Source: Rhizophagus clarus | Taxonomy: Eukaryota; Glomeromycota; Glomeromycetes; Glomerales; Glomeraceae | Direction of reading: 5' to 3' | Assembly (NCBI GenBank): GCA_015698045.1 | Contig: BLAL01000180.1 | Location: forward strand, 965,985-1,029,984 | Length of the DNA: 64,000 nt | Part shown: positions 1 to 11,970 of the stretch, one piece after another | How the letters are laid out: every line of letters starts with the position of its first letter | How positions within the stretch are numbered: position 1 is the first letter of the stretch | Position numbers and translations under genes: made by a program | The notes under the pieces: generated by a model | Seen by the model: only the letters and a program-made list of their open reading frames with translations | The model's database searches: none | Told to the model about the DNA's origin: nothing

Positions 1-1948
1 TCTGCTGCTTATCCACTCTGAGCGATTACAAATTTACATACATAATCCGCAGGCGCTACATAAACTATCGGGCTTTTTCAGCCATTCGGAAAAGTTTTTT
101 TTCATTGACAATGATGACATGCCTTGCTTGAGAAGGTGTAATTTGACGTCTTTTATTAAAGAAAGAAAAAGTCATAATAATAAATTTAATAATTTGATTT
201 ACTGTAGTCCGTATTGCAAATTGGTAACCAATTCTTCAAAAACTATCAGTACAACTGAAATATTTCTTAAACTTACAAATGGTGTTGTCCATCTTCTGCA
301 GGTGTTGTTATTAGGTGTTGATATAATGAAATTCCTACTAATTTTCAATAAATTCTGATGTGCTGAAGATATGACCTATCTATTGATAAATTCTTGATCC
401 GTTCTTCCTCCAATTGTAATCATTCCTTTCACGAACTGAAAATATACTGAATAAGTTCATTAAAGTCCAAAAATTACATTGTTGAAAAGAATAATCACAA
501 ATCACAACAAATAAGGTCACCCCATATAAATCAAACCGGAGAACAAATAAAAAATATAATGTCTTTTTTTAGCAATTATCATACTAAATTTTATCCCTAT
601 AAACATGGTTAATTCACATACACTTGAAATCCAATAATATGACAATCTCGTCACAAAAACATGTTGATATATGGAATAAACTAAAATTATCCAGAAAAAA
701 CACTTCCGATCGACGTCTACAAAATTAACCCTTTTTTTTTGAGAAATTACTCGTGTAACGACCATATTCAACACGTTATAACTACAGTGTTTTACAAAAT
801 TCTCACTTATTTAAATATGTCAAGATTTACAATCTTTTGGGCATTTGCGTACATATTTGTTTTTTTTTTTTTTTAATCAATGCCCAGATACTTTGCTAAA
901 AATATGTAAGCTGACGATTCAATTTTCCTTGGCCCCTGCCTTTTAACTCTTGGTATTTCGATATATAGTTTTGTTAAATGTTAAACAGTTTCATCCTTTT
1001 CATGCACAAGTTTCAAAATCTCGCAAGGAGAATTAAAACAAAAAATAAATTTTCACGTTTTGAACTTTATTTTGTAGTCAACGAACAGAAAATTTTTGTT
1101 TTGGCGTACATTTTTTTGACTTTTTGTTTGTTACATTGCATCAATATTAAGTCCTATGTGACTACGATTCGTTGAATTTTTTATTCAAACACGTTAAAAA
1201 AGAAAATGAAAGAATATCTTTAATATTATTTTTATCAAATTCGTACATGTTTCAATCATTTATCATTTTAATAAATAATTAATGAAGGTCCCTGCGTAAA
1301 AATTAAATGATATCCTTAGCACAGAAAATGACTCACAATCATTTTCGCCAATTAGAGACCTTAGATGATCTGCTGATTATCCGTTGTTGGTCTTGGGAAA
1401 TTTCTCATTTTCGTTGATATTGTTCAATCGAATATACAATAAAAATTCATATGAACCATCTGATTTAAGGTCCAACGAATAAAATTAATCCTGGATATAA
1501 AAGTATTTATACATGCCAAATAACTAAAAAAAATATGCAATGCAAAGGACAAAATGGATAATGAGCTATTTATGTGGCGTTATTTTATTTTTTTTTTTTC
1601 GTAATGTGCATTTAACCCGGTATTTTTTTTTTTCGTACAGCATGACAGCATACATTTATTGTAAACTTGCATACATGTATATTTTTGTTGTGTAAATATT
1701 TTCAATTAAATGTTTATTTTATTATTTTAAAAGTATTTTTTTTTTTTGACAAAACCGGGTGAAAAACATATATAAAAAGTGAGAAAAATCCTCACACCAT
1801 TTTTTAATTTCAAAAATAATTTTTTAACTTTTAACATTTTTCATATATATAAAAAAAAATTTATTTAAAATCAACGGCGAACGTCATTTTATAAAATAAC
1901 AACTATCTGTATAAAAAAAAAATTCTCCTGTTTGATAATATTGTAAAA
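1..1948. other. Intergenic, no gene recognised
   Basis: AT-rich sequence with long T runs. Short open frames on both strands have biased low-complexity translations and no recognisable motif. The first 110 bases are richer in G+C than the rest and might be the edge of something beginning outside the window, but I could read no convincing exon there. Confidence 0.5.
1769..1778 (+). promoter_or_regulatory. Possible TATA box of the 1949 gene
   Basis: TATATAAAAA lies about 180 bases before the ATG at 1949, in a region otherwise made of T-rich and A-rich blocks. The match to a TATA element is good, but AT content makes chance matches common. Confidence 0.3.
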
Positions 1949-2440
1949 ATGAAAATTACACTTCTCTCAAATTTATTTCACCTTCCAATAACAATGGCCG
2001 GTTCATTGTTAAATTTATTAAACATTAGAACTTATTCCGCACAAATAACTCCACTTGATCAAACAATAAAACGTCAAACAGCCCGTGTTCAATTTCGTAA
2101 ATCAAATCGTAAAAAAGAAGAATTCATCGGTACATTAACATTTATTTCTTCCAACACAAAAAACTCTACCGCAACTAAAACTGTGGCTTACGGCCAATGG
2201 TATAATGTTCATGATACAAATCCATTAAATTATGAATTTGTAATATATAAAAATGGAGAAATACTCAAAGATTTAACGGTTGATATACAAAGAAATTTAT
2301 CTATTAATAAAAATGGGGCTAAATTATTGACCACTTTTGATGAATTAGAATTAAATGGTGAACAAAATATTATTGGAGGTTGTATATATGTAAGCAATCA
2401 AGGCAGAGTTATTTCTAAAGCTGAAATTTGTAAAATTTAA
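1949..2440 (+). CDS. Small putatively secreted protein, YGQ family
   Basis: Single-exon frame of 163 residues from a clear ATG in an A-rich context. Residues 1-31 are a hydrophobic leader (leucine-rich, broken by a proline) that could act as a signal peptide ending near the TYSAQ segment. The mature part looks beta-rich: a GTLTF strand near residue 61, an AYGQW motif near 80, then YEFVIYKNGE and a C-terminal block with two cysteines. The order G-x-x-x-F, x-YGQ-[FW], Y-x-F-x-[IV]-Y, an acidic residue followed by DL, and I-x-x-NG recurs in the protein at 14710-15330, so I place both in one small-secreted-protein family. I do not know a function. A candidate effector or wall-associated protein is an inference only. 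The leader is weaker than in the second copy. Confidence 0.7.
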   Translation: MKITLLSNLFHLPITMAGSLLNLLNIRTYSAQITPLDQTIKRQTARVQFRKSNRKKEEFIGTLTFISSNTKNSTATKTVAYGQWYNVHDTNPLNYEFVIYKNGEILKDLTVDIQRNLSINKNGAKLLTTFDELELNGEQNIIGGCIYVSNQGRVISKAEICKI

Positions 2441-3435
2441 TAATATACAGTGGATAACAAATAATAATTGTACAATTTATGTTATGTAATATTTTAATTT
2501 CATATACAGACATTTTATTAATACATAGTTTTATATATACAGACATTTTATTAATAATCAAAATGTGCATCATTTTAGGTCTGCGACCAAAATGATTTTA
2601 AAATTCAAAATTATAGGAAATAATTGTGATATTATAAAAAATAAAAGAACAAAAAGTTTCGAATTTACAAAATAAATTCCCTCATTATGATTGATAATAT
2701 TTGTATGTTAATTCGTTACACTTTCGTAACTGTCCTTTTTTATATGAACTTTAGTGAACTCTGTGATACATAATATTTTGTTTCAAAAGTTTAAAAAGTA
2801 CATCAATCAAAATTTCCCGATTTCGCGCCACCCATCATGGATTTACGGATCACACGATGTTTTCAATATGGATAGTCAACTAATTGTCATCCAATAAATT
2901 TTTTTGAGATCTTCAGTGAATTTTTATTATTTATTTAATTATATATTCACTTTACATAATGTAATATTTATTTCAGTAATCCAGAATATTATATTTAAAG
3001 TGTGAATAATATCATATGAGACATTCCTTAAGCCTAACTGAAAACATCAATAACTGGTACGTTTAAAAAATTTAAAAAAGCGGACGAATTTCTAATCCTC
3101 TTCTTATATGAAAGTTTGAACGATACTAAGAGATTAAGGATAGTTTTAAATCGTGTGTTGATAAACATCACAATCTAACAATCTATAATTTCGAGATATT
3201 GTTTTTAGGAGTCGGATTAATAATTCAGTTCTCTTTGTATTCTGAACGGTATGGTTATAACAAAACTCGTTTGAGATTAATTTGGTTAAATTGACTTAAC
3301 ATAAAGCATTATTTTGATCATATGCGTCTTTTCACACTAAAAATGAAGATTACGCTCTTAATATTTTTAAATATTTAATAATAAGCAAAAAAAAGTTTCA
3401 GCAACTTCTTTTTCTCTAAAATTAAAAACTACAGT
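2441..3435. other. Intergenic with a short direct repeat
   Basis: No gene seen. A 20-base direct repeat, ATACAGACATTTTATTAATA, occurs at 2504-2523 and 2537-2556, just downstream of the small secreted gene and probably in its 3' untranslated region. The rest is AT-rich and contains the promoter of the BTB gene at 3436. Confidence 0.5.
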
Positions 3436-4986
3436 ATGTCTAAACAATTTTATTCGAAGTTGAGTCAAAATTTTATTGAACTATTAAATGATGATGAATA
3501 TTATGATGTTACAATTGAAGTTGGAAAAGATCCAAACGTAAAAATAGTTCGTGCGCATATGAATATTTTGTGTTACCGTTCTCCATATTTGCGACGAGTT
3601 TTAACTTCTAATAAAAAAAGTAATAATGGTGGATTATCTCACATAAAATTACCAAACATTTTACCAGAAATCTTTCAAATTGTATTAAAGTAGGTTACAG
3701 TTTTTGATTTTTTTTTTTAATAGCATTTTTTTTTTTAAAAAAATTTCGATTTTATATATACATTTAGATATATTTACGGTGGAAATCTTTCATTGAATAC
3801 GCAGGATACTTCCAATATTCTCAAAGTTTTGGTCGCTGCAGATGAATTACAACTTGATGAATTAACTGATTATTTACAAACACATTTAATTAATAATAAA
3901 TCTTCTTGGATGGAGCAACGTTTTGAACTTGTTCATCGAACAAGTTTTAAATCCAATAATTTATTAAGCCTACAAAAATTTTGTACAGAATTTATGGCTA
4001 AGTCTCCTGAAAAGATTTTTCAATCTCTTGATTTCGCTTCGCTTCCTGAAAAATCCTTAGTTTCACTTCTTCAAAGGGATGATTTACAAATGAAAGAAAT
4101 CGAGATTTGGGAACATGTATTAAGATGGGGACTTGCAAGAAATTCCACTCTTACTTCAGACCCTACAACTTGGACTGATCATGATTTTAAAACAATGAAA
4201 GATACTTTACGAAATTGTTTACCTTTGATTAGATTTTATAGTTTATCTTCTAAAGATTTTTTGGAAAAAGTTCATCCGTATAAAAAATTGTTGAAACTTG
4301 AACTTTATGAAGATTTATTAAAATATTATTTGGATTTTAAGAGTAAACCAAAATTTTATTTACCACCTAGACATGGAAAACTTGATTCAAAAATCATTAA
4401 TTTAAAGATTGCTTCTTTAGTTTCAAAATGGATTGATAGAGTAAACGATAACTGTAAATGTGCTCTAAATGGTTTATATTTACCATATGAGTTCAAATTA
4501 TTGTTGAGAGGAAGTCGGGATGGTTTTACTCCTAACAAGTTTCATTCTTTATGTGAAAACAAACTCGGAACCGTTACGTTTATTAAAGTGAAAGAACAAA
4601 CCGATTTTCGATTTAATTTCTTGCAAAATTCTTCAAATAACGTTCTTGACAGAGGTGAAATTCTTGGTGGATATAATCCTATTATATGGGAAACTAGTAA
4701 AAATTGGGGTGAAACTAAAGATAGTTTTATATTTTCTCTTAAGAATAAGAATAATCTAATTAAAGATGAAAAGATAAGTCGTGTAAACCAAATAGATTCT
4801 GCGTTAAATTACGGAAAAAGTTATGGTCCATCATTTGGTAAGGATCTTGTCATATATGGGTCTAGTGATAATAAAGATTTTGATGATAATTGTTGCAAAT
4901 TAGTTTATTATGAAGAAAAGATAAGAGATACAGATGACAAATTTTCCATAGCAGATTATGAAGTATTTCAAATTATAAAATTGTAA
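3436..4986 (+). CDS. BTB-BACK-TLDc domain protein, copy 1
   Basis: Two exons, 3436-3689 and 3768-4986, split by a 78-bp intron (GTAGGT...TTTAG, phase 2), give 490 residues. Residues about 10-110 are a BTB/POZ domain (YYDVTIEVG, AHMNILCYRSPYLRRVL), about 130-280 a BACK-like helical region (FELVHRTSF, LQKFCTEFM, WEHVLRWGL), and about 295-490 a TLDc domain (LLLRGSRDGF, EILGGYNP, IRDTDDKFSIADYEVFQI). BTB-BACK proteins usually act as substrate adaptors of Cullin-3 ubiquitin ligases; TLDc modules in other eukaryotes bind V-ATPase or protect from oxidative stress. The role here is unknown. Against its paralogues it carries 18 extra codons inside the TLDc domain, between FIKVK and EILGGYNP. First of five same-strand copies. 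Confidence 0.9.
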
Positions 4987-5276
4987 TTAAAAATTATTGA
5001 ATAGCATAGGATTAAATTAATAATTGAAATAAATTTACGAATAAAATATTACTATTACATAAATTGCACACATTTGACTCTCAAATACTTCAGTTGTTCT
5101 CCATATTTAGTCTTTCATTTCCAATACAGTAATAATGATTTAGGTTCGTTCATATTACTTTAAAAGCGTGCTATTTGCAGTTTAAATTGCTAAATACAGT
5201 AAGCGATCAATGATCCTTTATATACTCGTTTTTCAGCCATAATCTTATTTTTTTTTTTTTTTTTACAATAACAAAA

Positions 5277-6772
5277 ATGTCTACCCAATTTTTTTCGAAT
5301 TTGAGCCGAAATTATATTGAAATATTAGAAGATAGTGAATATTATGATGTTACAATTGAAGTTGGAAAAGACCCAAATACAAAAATATTTCGTGCGCACA
5401 TGAATATTCTGTGTCACCGTTCTCCATATTTACGACGAACCTTGATTTCTAATAATAATAATAATAGCGGTAACTTGTTTCATATAGAATTACCAAATAT
5501 TTTACCAGAAATTTTTCAAATTATATTAAAGTAAGTTATAAATATTATTCAATTTAATTTATTTGATTTTTTAAAAAATAAAATTTTTTATTTAGATATA
5601 TTTATGGTGGAATTCTTTCATTGAATGAACAGAACATTTCAGATATTCTTAAAGTGTTGGTTGCTGCAGATGAATTACTTCTTCATGAGTTAGTTGATCA
5701 TTTACAAACATATTTAATTGAAAATGAAACAGATTGGTTGAAATCCAATTTTGAACTTATTCATCGAACAAGCTTTCAATCTAATCATTTATTAGAACTT
5801 CAAAAATTTTGTACAAATTTCATGTCTGAATCTCCTGACAAGATTTTTGAATCACTTGATTTCACTTCAATTCCTGAAAAATCTTTAATTATGCTTCTTG
5901 AAAGAGATGATTTACAAATGAATGAAATCAAAATTTGGGAACATGTATTAGAGTGGGGACTTGCAAAAAATTCTACACTTGTCCCGGATCCTTCAACTTG
6001 GACGAACGATGATTTTAAAACGATGAAAAATACTTTACGATGTTGTTTACCTTTGATTAGATTTTATAGTTTATCTTCCAATGATTTTTTGAAAAAAGTT
6101 CATCCATATAAAAAATTGTTAAAACCTGAACTTTATGAAGATTTATTAAAATATTATTTGGATTTTAAGAGTAAACCAAGCAATAGTAATTATTTACCTC
6201 CTAGGTATGGAAAACTTGATTCAAAAATCATTGATATGAAGATTGCTTCTTTAGTTTCAAAATGGATTGATAAAATAAATGAAAATTGTAAATGCGCTTT
6301 AAATGGATTATATTTACCATATGAATTCAAATTATTATTAAGAGGAAGTCGTGATGGATTAAGTCCTAACAGGTTTCATTCTTTATGTGAAAATGTACCT
6401 AAAACTATTACATTCATTAAAGTAAAAGGAACAGATGAAATTCTTGGTGGATATAATCCAATTATATGGGAAATTAGTAAAAATTGGGGCGAGGCTAGGG
6501 ATTGTTTTATATTTTCTCTTAAAAATAAGAATGATATTATTAAAGATGAAAAGATAAGTTATGTAAAAGAAATAGATTCTGCGTTGAATTATGGAAAAAA
6601 TTATGGTCCATCATTTGGTAAGGATCTTGTTATATATGGATCTAGCGATTATAAAGACTATGATGATAATTGTTGCAAATTAGTTTATTATGAAGAAAAG
6701 ATAAGAGATACAGATAACAAATTTTCTATAGAGGATTATGAAGTATTTCAAATTATAAATAAAAATGATTAG
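5277..6772 (+). CDS. BTB-BACK-TLDc domain protein, copy 2
   Basis: Exons 5277-5530 and 5596-6772 with a 65-bp intron (GTAAGT...TTTAG) at the same phase and position as in copy 1 encode 476 residues. BTB, BACK and TLDc domains appear in that order with the same motifs: YYDVTIEVG, CHRSPYLRR, FELIHRTSF, WEHVLEWGL, LLLRGSRDGL and KGTDEILGGYNP. The TLDc insertion of copy 1 is absent. Protein and DNA identity with copy 1 is high across both exons, so the pair comes from a fairly recent tandem duplication. A T-rich stretch directly before the ATG and a TATATACT element near 5219 may form its promoter. It looks fully functional, with no disruption. A Cullin-3 adaptor role is inferred from the domain order only. 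Confidence 0.9.
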
Positions 6773-6984
6773 TTTCTTTGATGTACTGATGTTGTGATTA
6801 ACTTCAAAGTGAATTATCATTTCGGATTAGATGAGAAAATTTATGTAGAATTCTAAATGCATGTATATACATATATACTTATGTAGCATGATTTTGTTTT
6901 TTTGCGCAATAAATTTGGATTTTGCGTTACGTTTAAACTTAAAACAAGTAAATGAATTACAATCATGCTCGAACTTCTAGTTTC

Positions 6985-8351
6985 TTTTTTCAGAAATTGA
7001 GTCAAAACCATACTGAAATTTTAGTAGCGAATACTATGTATAATATTGAATTTGAAGCGGAACAAAACCTAAAGTCCCAGATGTGAAAATAATATGAATA
7101 TTTTGTCAATATTTACGATGAGTTTTCGTTTCTAATAATAAAAAGAATAATGACAGTGCCTTGTCTCAATTATTTTACATGAAATCTTCAATTTTTATAA
7201 TCACCTATTTAATACTGTATATTATGTATATAACTTCACATAATTCCCGTTTAATTTGCTTGATTTTTATGGCGGGATTCTTTCATTTGAATGGTTTGAT
7301 GAACAAGATTACTAAAGTTTTAGTTGCTACAGATAAAAGGTTGCTTTGAGGCTAATCATAATTTATTAGTAAAAAAGAGTGTAAACCTAGTTTTATTCTT
7401 TATTCAGATACATTTTTTATATATAAATAGAAAGAAAATAAAATGATTAAATTCCGAAAATTTACATTTCACAACCACTAAACCTTAGTTTCACTTCTTA
7501 AAAGGGATGATTTACGAATGAAAGAAATTGAACATGTATTAAAGTGGGGACTCGCACAAAATCCTACGCTTACTCCGGATCCTATTACTTGGACAGATGA
7601 TGATTTTAAAACAATGGAAAATTCTTTACAATATTGTTTACCTTTAATTAGATTTTACAGTTTATCCTCTAAAAATTTTTTGGAAAAAGTTCGTCCATAT
7701 AAAAAATTGTTAAAACATCAATTATATGAAGATTTATTAAAATATTATTTAGATTTTGAAAGTGTACCAAGTATCAATTTCTCTCCTCCTAGAAATGGAA
7801 AACTTGATTCAAAAATTATTAATCTAAATATCATTTCTCTAGTTTCAAAGTGGGTTGATAAAATAGATATTAGTAGTAATTTTGCCTATCAAAGAGAATT
7901 ATATTTACCATATGAATTTAAATTATTATTAAGAGGAAGCCGGGATGGATTTACCCCTGATAAATTTCATTCTTTATGTGATGATATACCTAAAACTGTT
8001 ACATTCATTAAAGTAAAAGGAACAGATGAAATTCTTGGTGGATATAATCCTATTATATGGGTAACTAATAAAAACTGGGGTGAAACCAAAGATAGTTTTA
8101 TATTTTCCTTTAAATATAAGAATGGTCTTTTTAAAGATGGAATTATAAGTAATGTAAAAAAAATAAATTATGCGTTAAATTATAGCCAATTGCGTGGACC
8201 ATCATTTGGTTGGGATCTTATTTTACGTTCCTCTAATAGAATTGAAGATTATGATGAGATTTATAGCAAACAAAGAATGTATGAAAAAAACATAAGAGAT
8301 ACAGAAGACAAATTTTTAGTAGAAGATTATGAAGTATTTCAAATTATATAA
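6985..8351 (+). pseudogene. BTB-BACK-TLDc pseudogene, copy 3
   Basis: The first third is decayed. Around 6990-7160 the BTB exon is still recognisable (a KLSQNHTEIL-like start) but has stops and shifts, and around 7270-7350 a GGILS...LVATD fragment of exon 2 follows. Much of the BACK region is then missing. From about 7487 the frame recovers (SLLKRDDLRMKEIE, HVLKWGL) and stays open to 8351, keeping the end of BACK and a complete TLDc domain (277 residues from the ATG at 7518). Two codons of the usual EIEVWEHV motif are deleted. A TLDc-only protein could in principle still be made from 7518, but no promoter supports this. The box TTTGCGTTACGTT at 6921-6933 is shared with copies 4 and 5. Confidence 0.8.
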
Positions 8352-8543
8352 AAGGGTAAGATTGAATTTAAAATAAGTCTAAATAGAACATTAATTATCT
8401 AATCTTTTTAAAATCGCGTTTATTTAATTAATAACATACAGTACATATTGTCTGGCACATAAATTTTGCGTTTACGTCTAAATTCAGTTTATATTGATTT
8501 TTCACATCATCATCCTGGAGCCGCATCCTCCAGTAAGAAAGTA

Positions 8544-8566
8544 TTTGCGTTACGTTATACAATCAT
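8544..8566 (+). promoter_or_regulatory. Upstream box shared by copies 4 and 5
   Basis: A 23-base string beginning TTTGCGTTACGTTATACAAT is identical at 8544-8566 and at 10310-10332, 83 and 77 bases before the matching ATGs. Its first 13 bases also occur at 6921-6933 before copy 3. It may be a conserved promoter element, or just sequence duplicated along with the genes. Copies 1 and 2 lack it. Confidence 0.4.
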
Positions 8567-8626
8567 CTATCATAAATGTCAGATATGCCACGTTTTTTTT
8601 GCGCACGACTTTTTATCGCCAAAAAG

Positions 8627-10078
8627 ATGTCTACCCAATTTTTTTCAAAATTATATTGAAATATTGGATGATGAAACTTATGATGTTACAATTGAGGTTG
8701 GAGAAGACCCAAACGTAAAAATATTTCATGCGCATACAATTATTTTATGTCACCGTTCTCCATATTTACGAAGAGTTTTAGCTAAGAAAAATAATGATGA
8801 TAGTATCTTATCCCACATAAAATTACCAAATATTTTGCCAGAAACCTTTCAAATTATTTTAAAGTAGGTCATAAAATATTTTATGATAAAATTTTATTAT
8901 ATATTTAATAAATAATCGCATACATACTTTATATTTAACATAGGTATATTTATGGTGGAATTCTTTCATTGAATGAACAGGATAATTTAGAAATGCTTAA
9001 AGTTTTGATTGTTGCAAATGAATTGTTACTTAATGAGTTAGTTGATTATTTACAACCGTATTTAATTGAGAATAAAGCAGATTGGATGGAAAAACATTTT
9101 GAACTTATTCATCGAACAAGTTTTCAATCCAATAATTTATTAGAACTTCAAAAATTTTGTACAGAATTTATGGCCAAGTCCCCTGACAAGATTTTTTAAT
9201 CATTTGATTTTACTTCACTTCCAGAAAAATCCTTCTTAAAAGGGATGATTTACGAATGAAAGAAATTGAAGTTTGGGAACATGTATTAAAATGGGGACTT
9301 GCACAAAATCCTATGCTTACTCCAGATCCTATTACTTGGACAGATGATGATTTTAAAAAAAATGTACGACATTGTTTATCTTTAATTAGATTTTACAGTT
9401 TATCCCAAAAAAATTTTTCGTCCATATAAAAAATTGTTAAATCATCAATTATATGAAGATCTAATTAAATATTATTTGTATTTTGAAAGTGAACCAAGTA
9501 ATAATTTTTTACCTCATAGAAATGTAGAGTTTAATTCCAAAATTGTTAATCTAAATATCATTTCCCAAATTTCAAAATGGATTGATAAAGTTGATAATAA
9601 TAGCAAATTTGCTTGCTTATATAAGAGAATTATATTTACCTTACGAATTTAAATTATTAATAAGAGGAAGTCGAGATGGATTTACCCCTAAAAGGTTTCA
9701 TTCTTTATGTAATAATATCATTAATAATAGAAGTGTTACATTTATTAAAGTAAAAGGAACAGATGAAATTCTTGGTGGATATACGTCTAATATGCGGAAA
9801 ATGAGTGCAAATAGTTTTATATTTTCTTTTAAAATTAAGAATAATCTTTTTAAAGATGGATTATAAGTAATTATCGTTACTATAATAACTATTACTATGG
9901 CGAAAATAATGGCCCAAGATTTTGTAACGATCTTTACTTACGTGCATCTGATCCAAATAACGATTATGATTATAATTATTATCAACAGAGTGATTACGAA
10001 AAAAAGATTAGAGATATAGGTGGCCAATTTCAAATAGAAGATTATGAAATATTTCAAATAGATAATATTAAATTTTAA
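8627..10078 (+). pseudogene. BTB-BACK-TLDc pseudogene, copy 4
   Basis: All parts of the gene are present in order but broken. After the ATG at 8627 a 10-base deletion relative to copy 5 removes the LSR segment and shifts the frame at codon 8. The remaining BTB exon to 8867 reads well in the other frame. The intron is kept (GTAGGT to TAG near 8943). Exon 2 is open to a TAA at 9197-9199, where paralogues have a Glu or Gln codon. Further small deletions lie near 9228, 9357 and 9410, and a 2-base insertion near 9617. The TLDc part ends at 10078. Closest to copy 5, with which it shares upstream sequence and the tyrosine/asparagine-rich loop before the last strand. Confidence 0.85.
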
Positions 10079-10291
10079 TTGAAATAAAGTAAACTTCAAA
10101 AATGGGATGTTTGTAACCTTTTTATAATGGCATTTACGCGCCATAGTGTCAATTAATACTCACAACTATTTGTGCAAAAGATTTTACAAATTTAAAATGA
10201 AAAGTAAAATGGGTATACCTGTAAAGCAACGAAGGTTTTAAATCGGCTTATATTAGATTCCCGTAAGCGTGTATTGTGAAATTTATCGTCG

Positions 10292-10303
10292 CTGACGCGT
10301 CAG
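10292..10303. promoter_or_regulatory. 12-bp palindrome with an ACGCGT core
   Basis: CTGACGCGTCAG is a perfect palindrome 84 bases before the ATG of copy 5. The ACGCGT core matches the MluI cell-cycle box bound by Mbp1-type factors in other fungi; the whole also resembles a bZIP site. It is G+C-rich in an AT-rich setting. Function is inferred. Confidence 0.3.
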
Positions 10304-10309
10304 GTAAAA

Positions 10310-10332
10310 TTTGCGTTACGTTATACAATCAT
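10310..10332 (+). promoter_or_regulatory. Second instance of the shared upstream box
   Basis: Identical to 8544-8566 and 77 bases before the ATG at 10387. Similarity with the upstream region of copy 4 continues as TATCATA...GCCACGTTTT on both sides. Confidence 0.4.
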
Positions 10333-10386
10333 TTATCATATATGCCACATTCAGTTGCCACGTTTTACTTCATCGCAAAAAAAAAA

Positions 10387-11892
10387 ATGTCTACCCAATT
10401 TTTTTCAAATTTAAGCAGAAATTACATTGAAATATTGGAAAATGATGAAAATTATGATGTTGCATTTGAAGTTGGGGAAGACCCAAACGTAAAAATATTT
10501 CATGCGCATACAATTATTTTATGTCACCGTTCTCCATATTTACGAAGAGTTTTGGCTAATAAGAAGAAGAATAACAATGATGATGGAGTTTTAACTCATC
10601 TAAGACTACCAAATATTTTACCAGAAATCTTTCAAATTATTTTAAAGTAAGGTCATAAATGCTTTACAATGAAATTTTATTATACAAATAATATATTTTA
10701 ACTCTGATTTATTTCTTTTATCGAAACGTTTACTAGTTATATTTATGGCGGAATTCTTTCATTGAATGAGCAAGATACTTTAGAAATTCTCAAAATTTTG
10801 ATTGCAGCAAACGAATTATTATTTAATGAAATAGTTGATTATTTACAAACATATATAATTGAGAACAAAGTGGATTGGATAGAACAAAATTTTGAACTTA
10901 TTCATCGAACAAGTTTTCAATCCAGTAATTTTTTAGAGCTTCAAAAATTTTGTACAAGTTTTATGGCTAAGTTTCCTGAAAAGATATTTAAATCACTCGA
11001 TTTTACTTCGCTCCCTGAAAAATCTTTAATTTCACTTCTTAAAAGAGATGATTTAGAAATGAAAGAAATTGAAGTTTGGGAACATGTATTAAAATGGGGT
11101 CTTGCGAAAAATCCAATGCTTACTCTAAATCCATCAACTTGGACGGATGATGATTTCAAAACAATGGAAAATTCTTTACAACATTGTTTACCGTTGATTA
11201 GATTCAATAGTTTGTCATCCAAAGATTTTTTGGACAAAATTCATCCATATAAGAAATTATTAAATCATCAATTATATGAAGATTTATTAAAGTATTACTT
11301 AGATTTTGAAAGTGAACCGAGTAATAATTTTCCACTTCCTAGAAATGGAAAATTTGATTCAAAAATTGTTAATCTAAATATTATTTCCGAAATTTCAAAA
11401 TGGATCAATAAAGTGGGTAGTGATAGCAAATTTTCTCATGCAAGAGAATTATATTTACCATATGAATTTAAATTATTAATAAGAGGAAGCCGAGATGGAT
11501 TTACCCCTAAAAAGTTTCATTCGTTATGTGATAGTATAGCCAAAAGTGTTACATTTATTAAAGTAAAAGGGACAGATGAAATTCTTGGTGGATATGCACC
11601 TAATTGGTGGAATACAAGTACAGATACTAGTTTTATATTTTCTTTTAAAATTAAGAATAACCTTTTTAAAGATGGAATTATAAGTAATTATCGTTACTAT
11701 AATAACTATTACTATGACGAAAATTATGGCCCAAGATTTTGTAACGATCTTTACTTATGTGCGTCTGATCCAAATAGCGATTATAATAATAATTATTATC
11801 AACTGAGAGATTTTGAAAAAAAGATTAGAGATACAGATGGCCAATTTCAAATAGAAGATTATGAAGTATTTCAATTGCAAGAAAAAAACTGA
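10387..11892 (+). CDS. BTB-BACK-TLDc domain protein, copy 5
   Basis: Exons 10387-10646 and 10737-11892, with a 90-bp intron (GTAAGG...ACTAG) at the position conserved in the array, encode 471 residues. The start is the ATG giving MSTQFFSNLS, matching copy 2; the open frame reaches further upstream only through a GTG. BTB (YDVAFEVGEDPNVKIF, CHRSPYLRRVL), BACK (FELIHRTSF, WEHVLKWGL) and TLDc (LLIRGSRDGF, KGTDEILGGY, IRDTDGQFQIEDYEVFQL) domains are complete. A tyrosine/asparagine-rich loop (NYRYYNNYYYDENYG) precedes the last TLDc strands and separates copies 4 and 5 from copies 1-3. No lesion seen. It ends 78 bases from the tail of the convergent F-box gene. Confidence 0.9.
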
Positions 11893-11970
11893 TCAGTATA
11901 ATTTATAATTTATAATTTTCAAATTTTTTTTAAATTGAAAAAAGAAAACTTACATACTGTAAATTAATAA

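Noticed and set aside
978-1175. 65-codon plus-strand frame
   Set aside because: Phe/Lys-rich with no start context, no similarity and no neighbouring exon; expected by chance in AT-rich DNA of this length.
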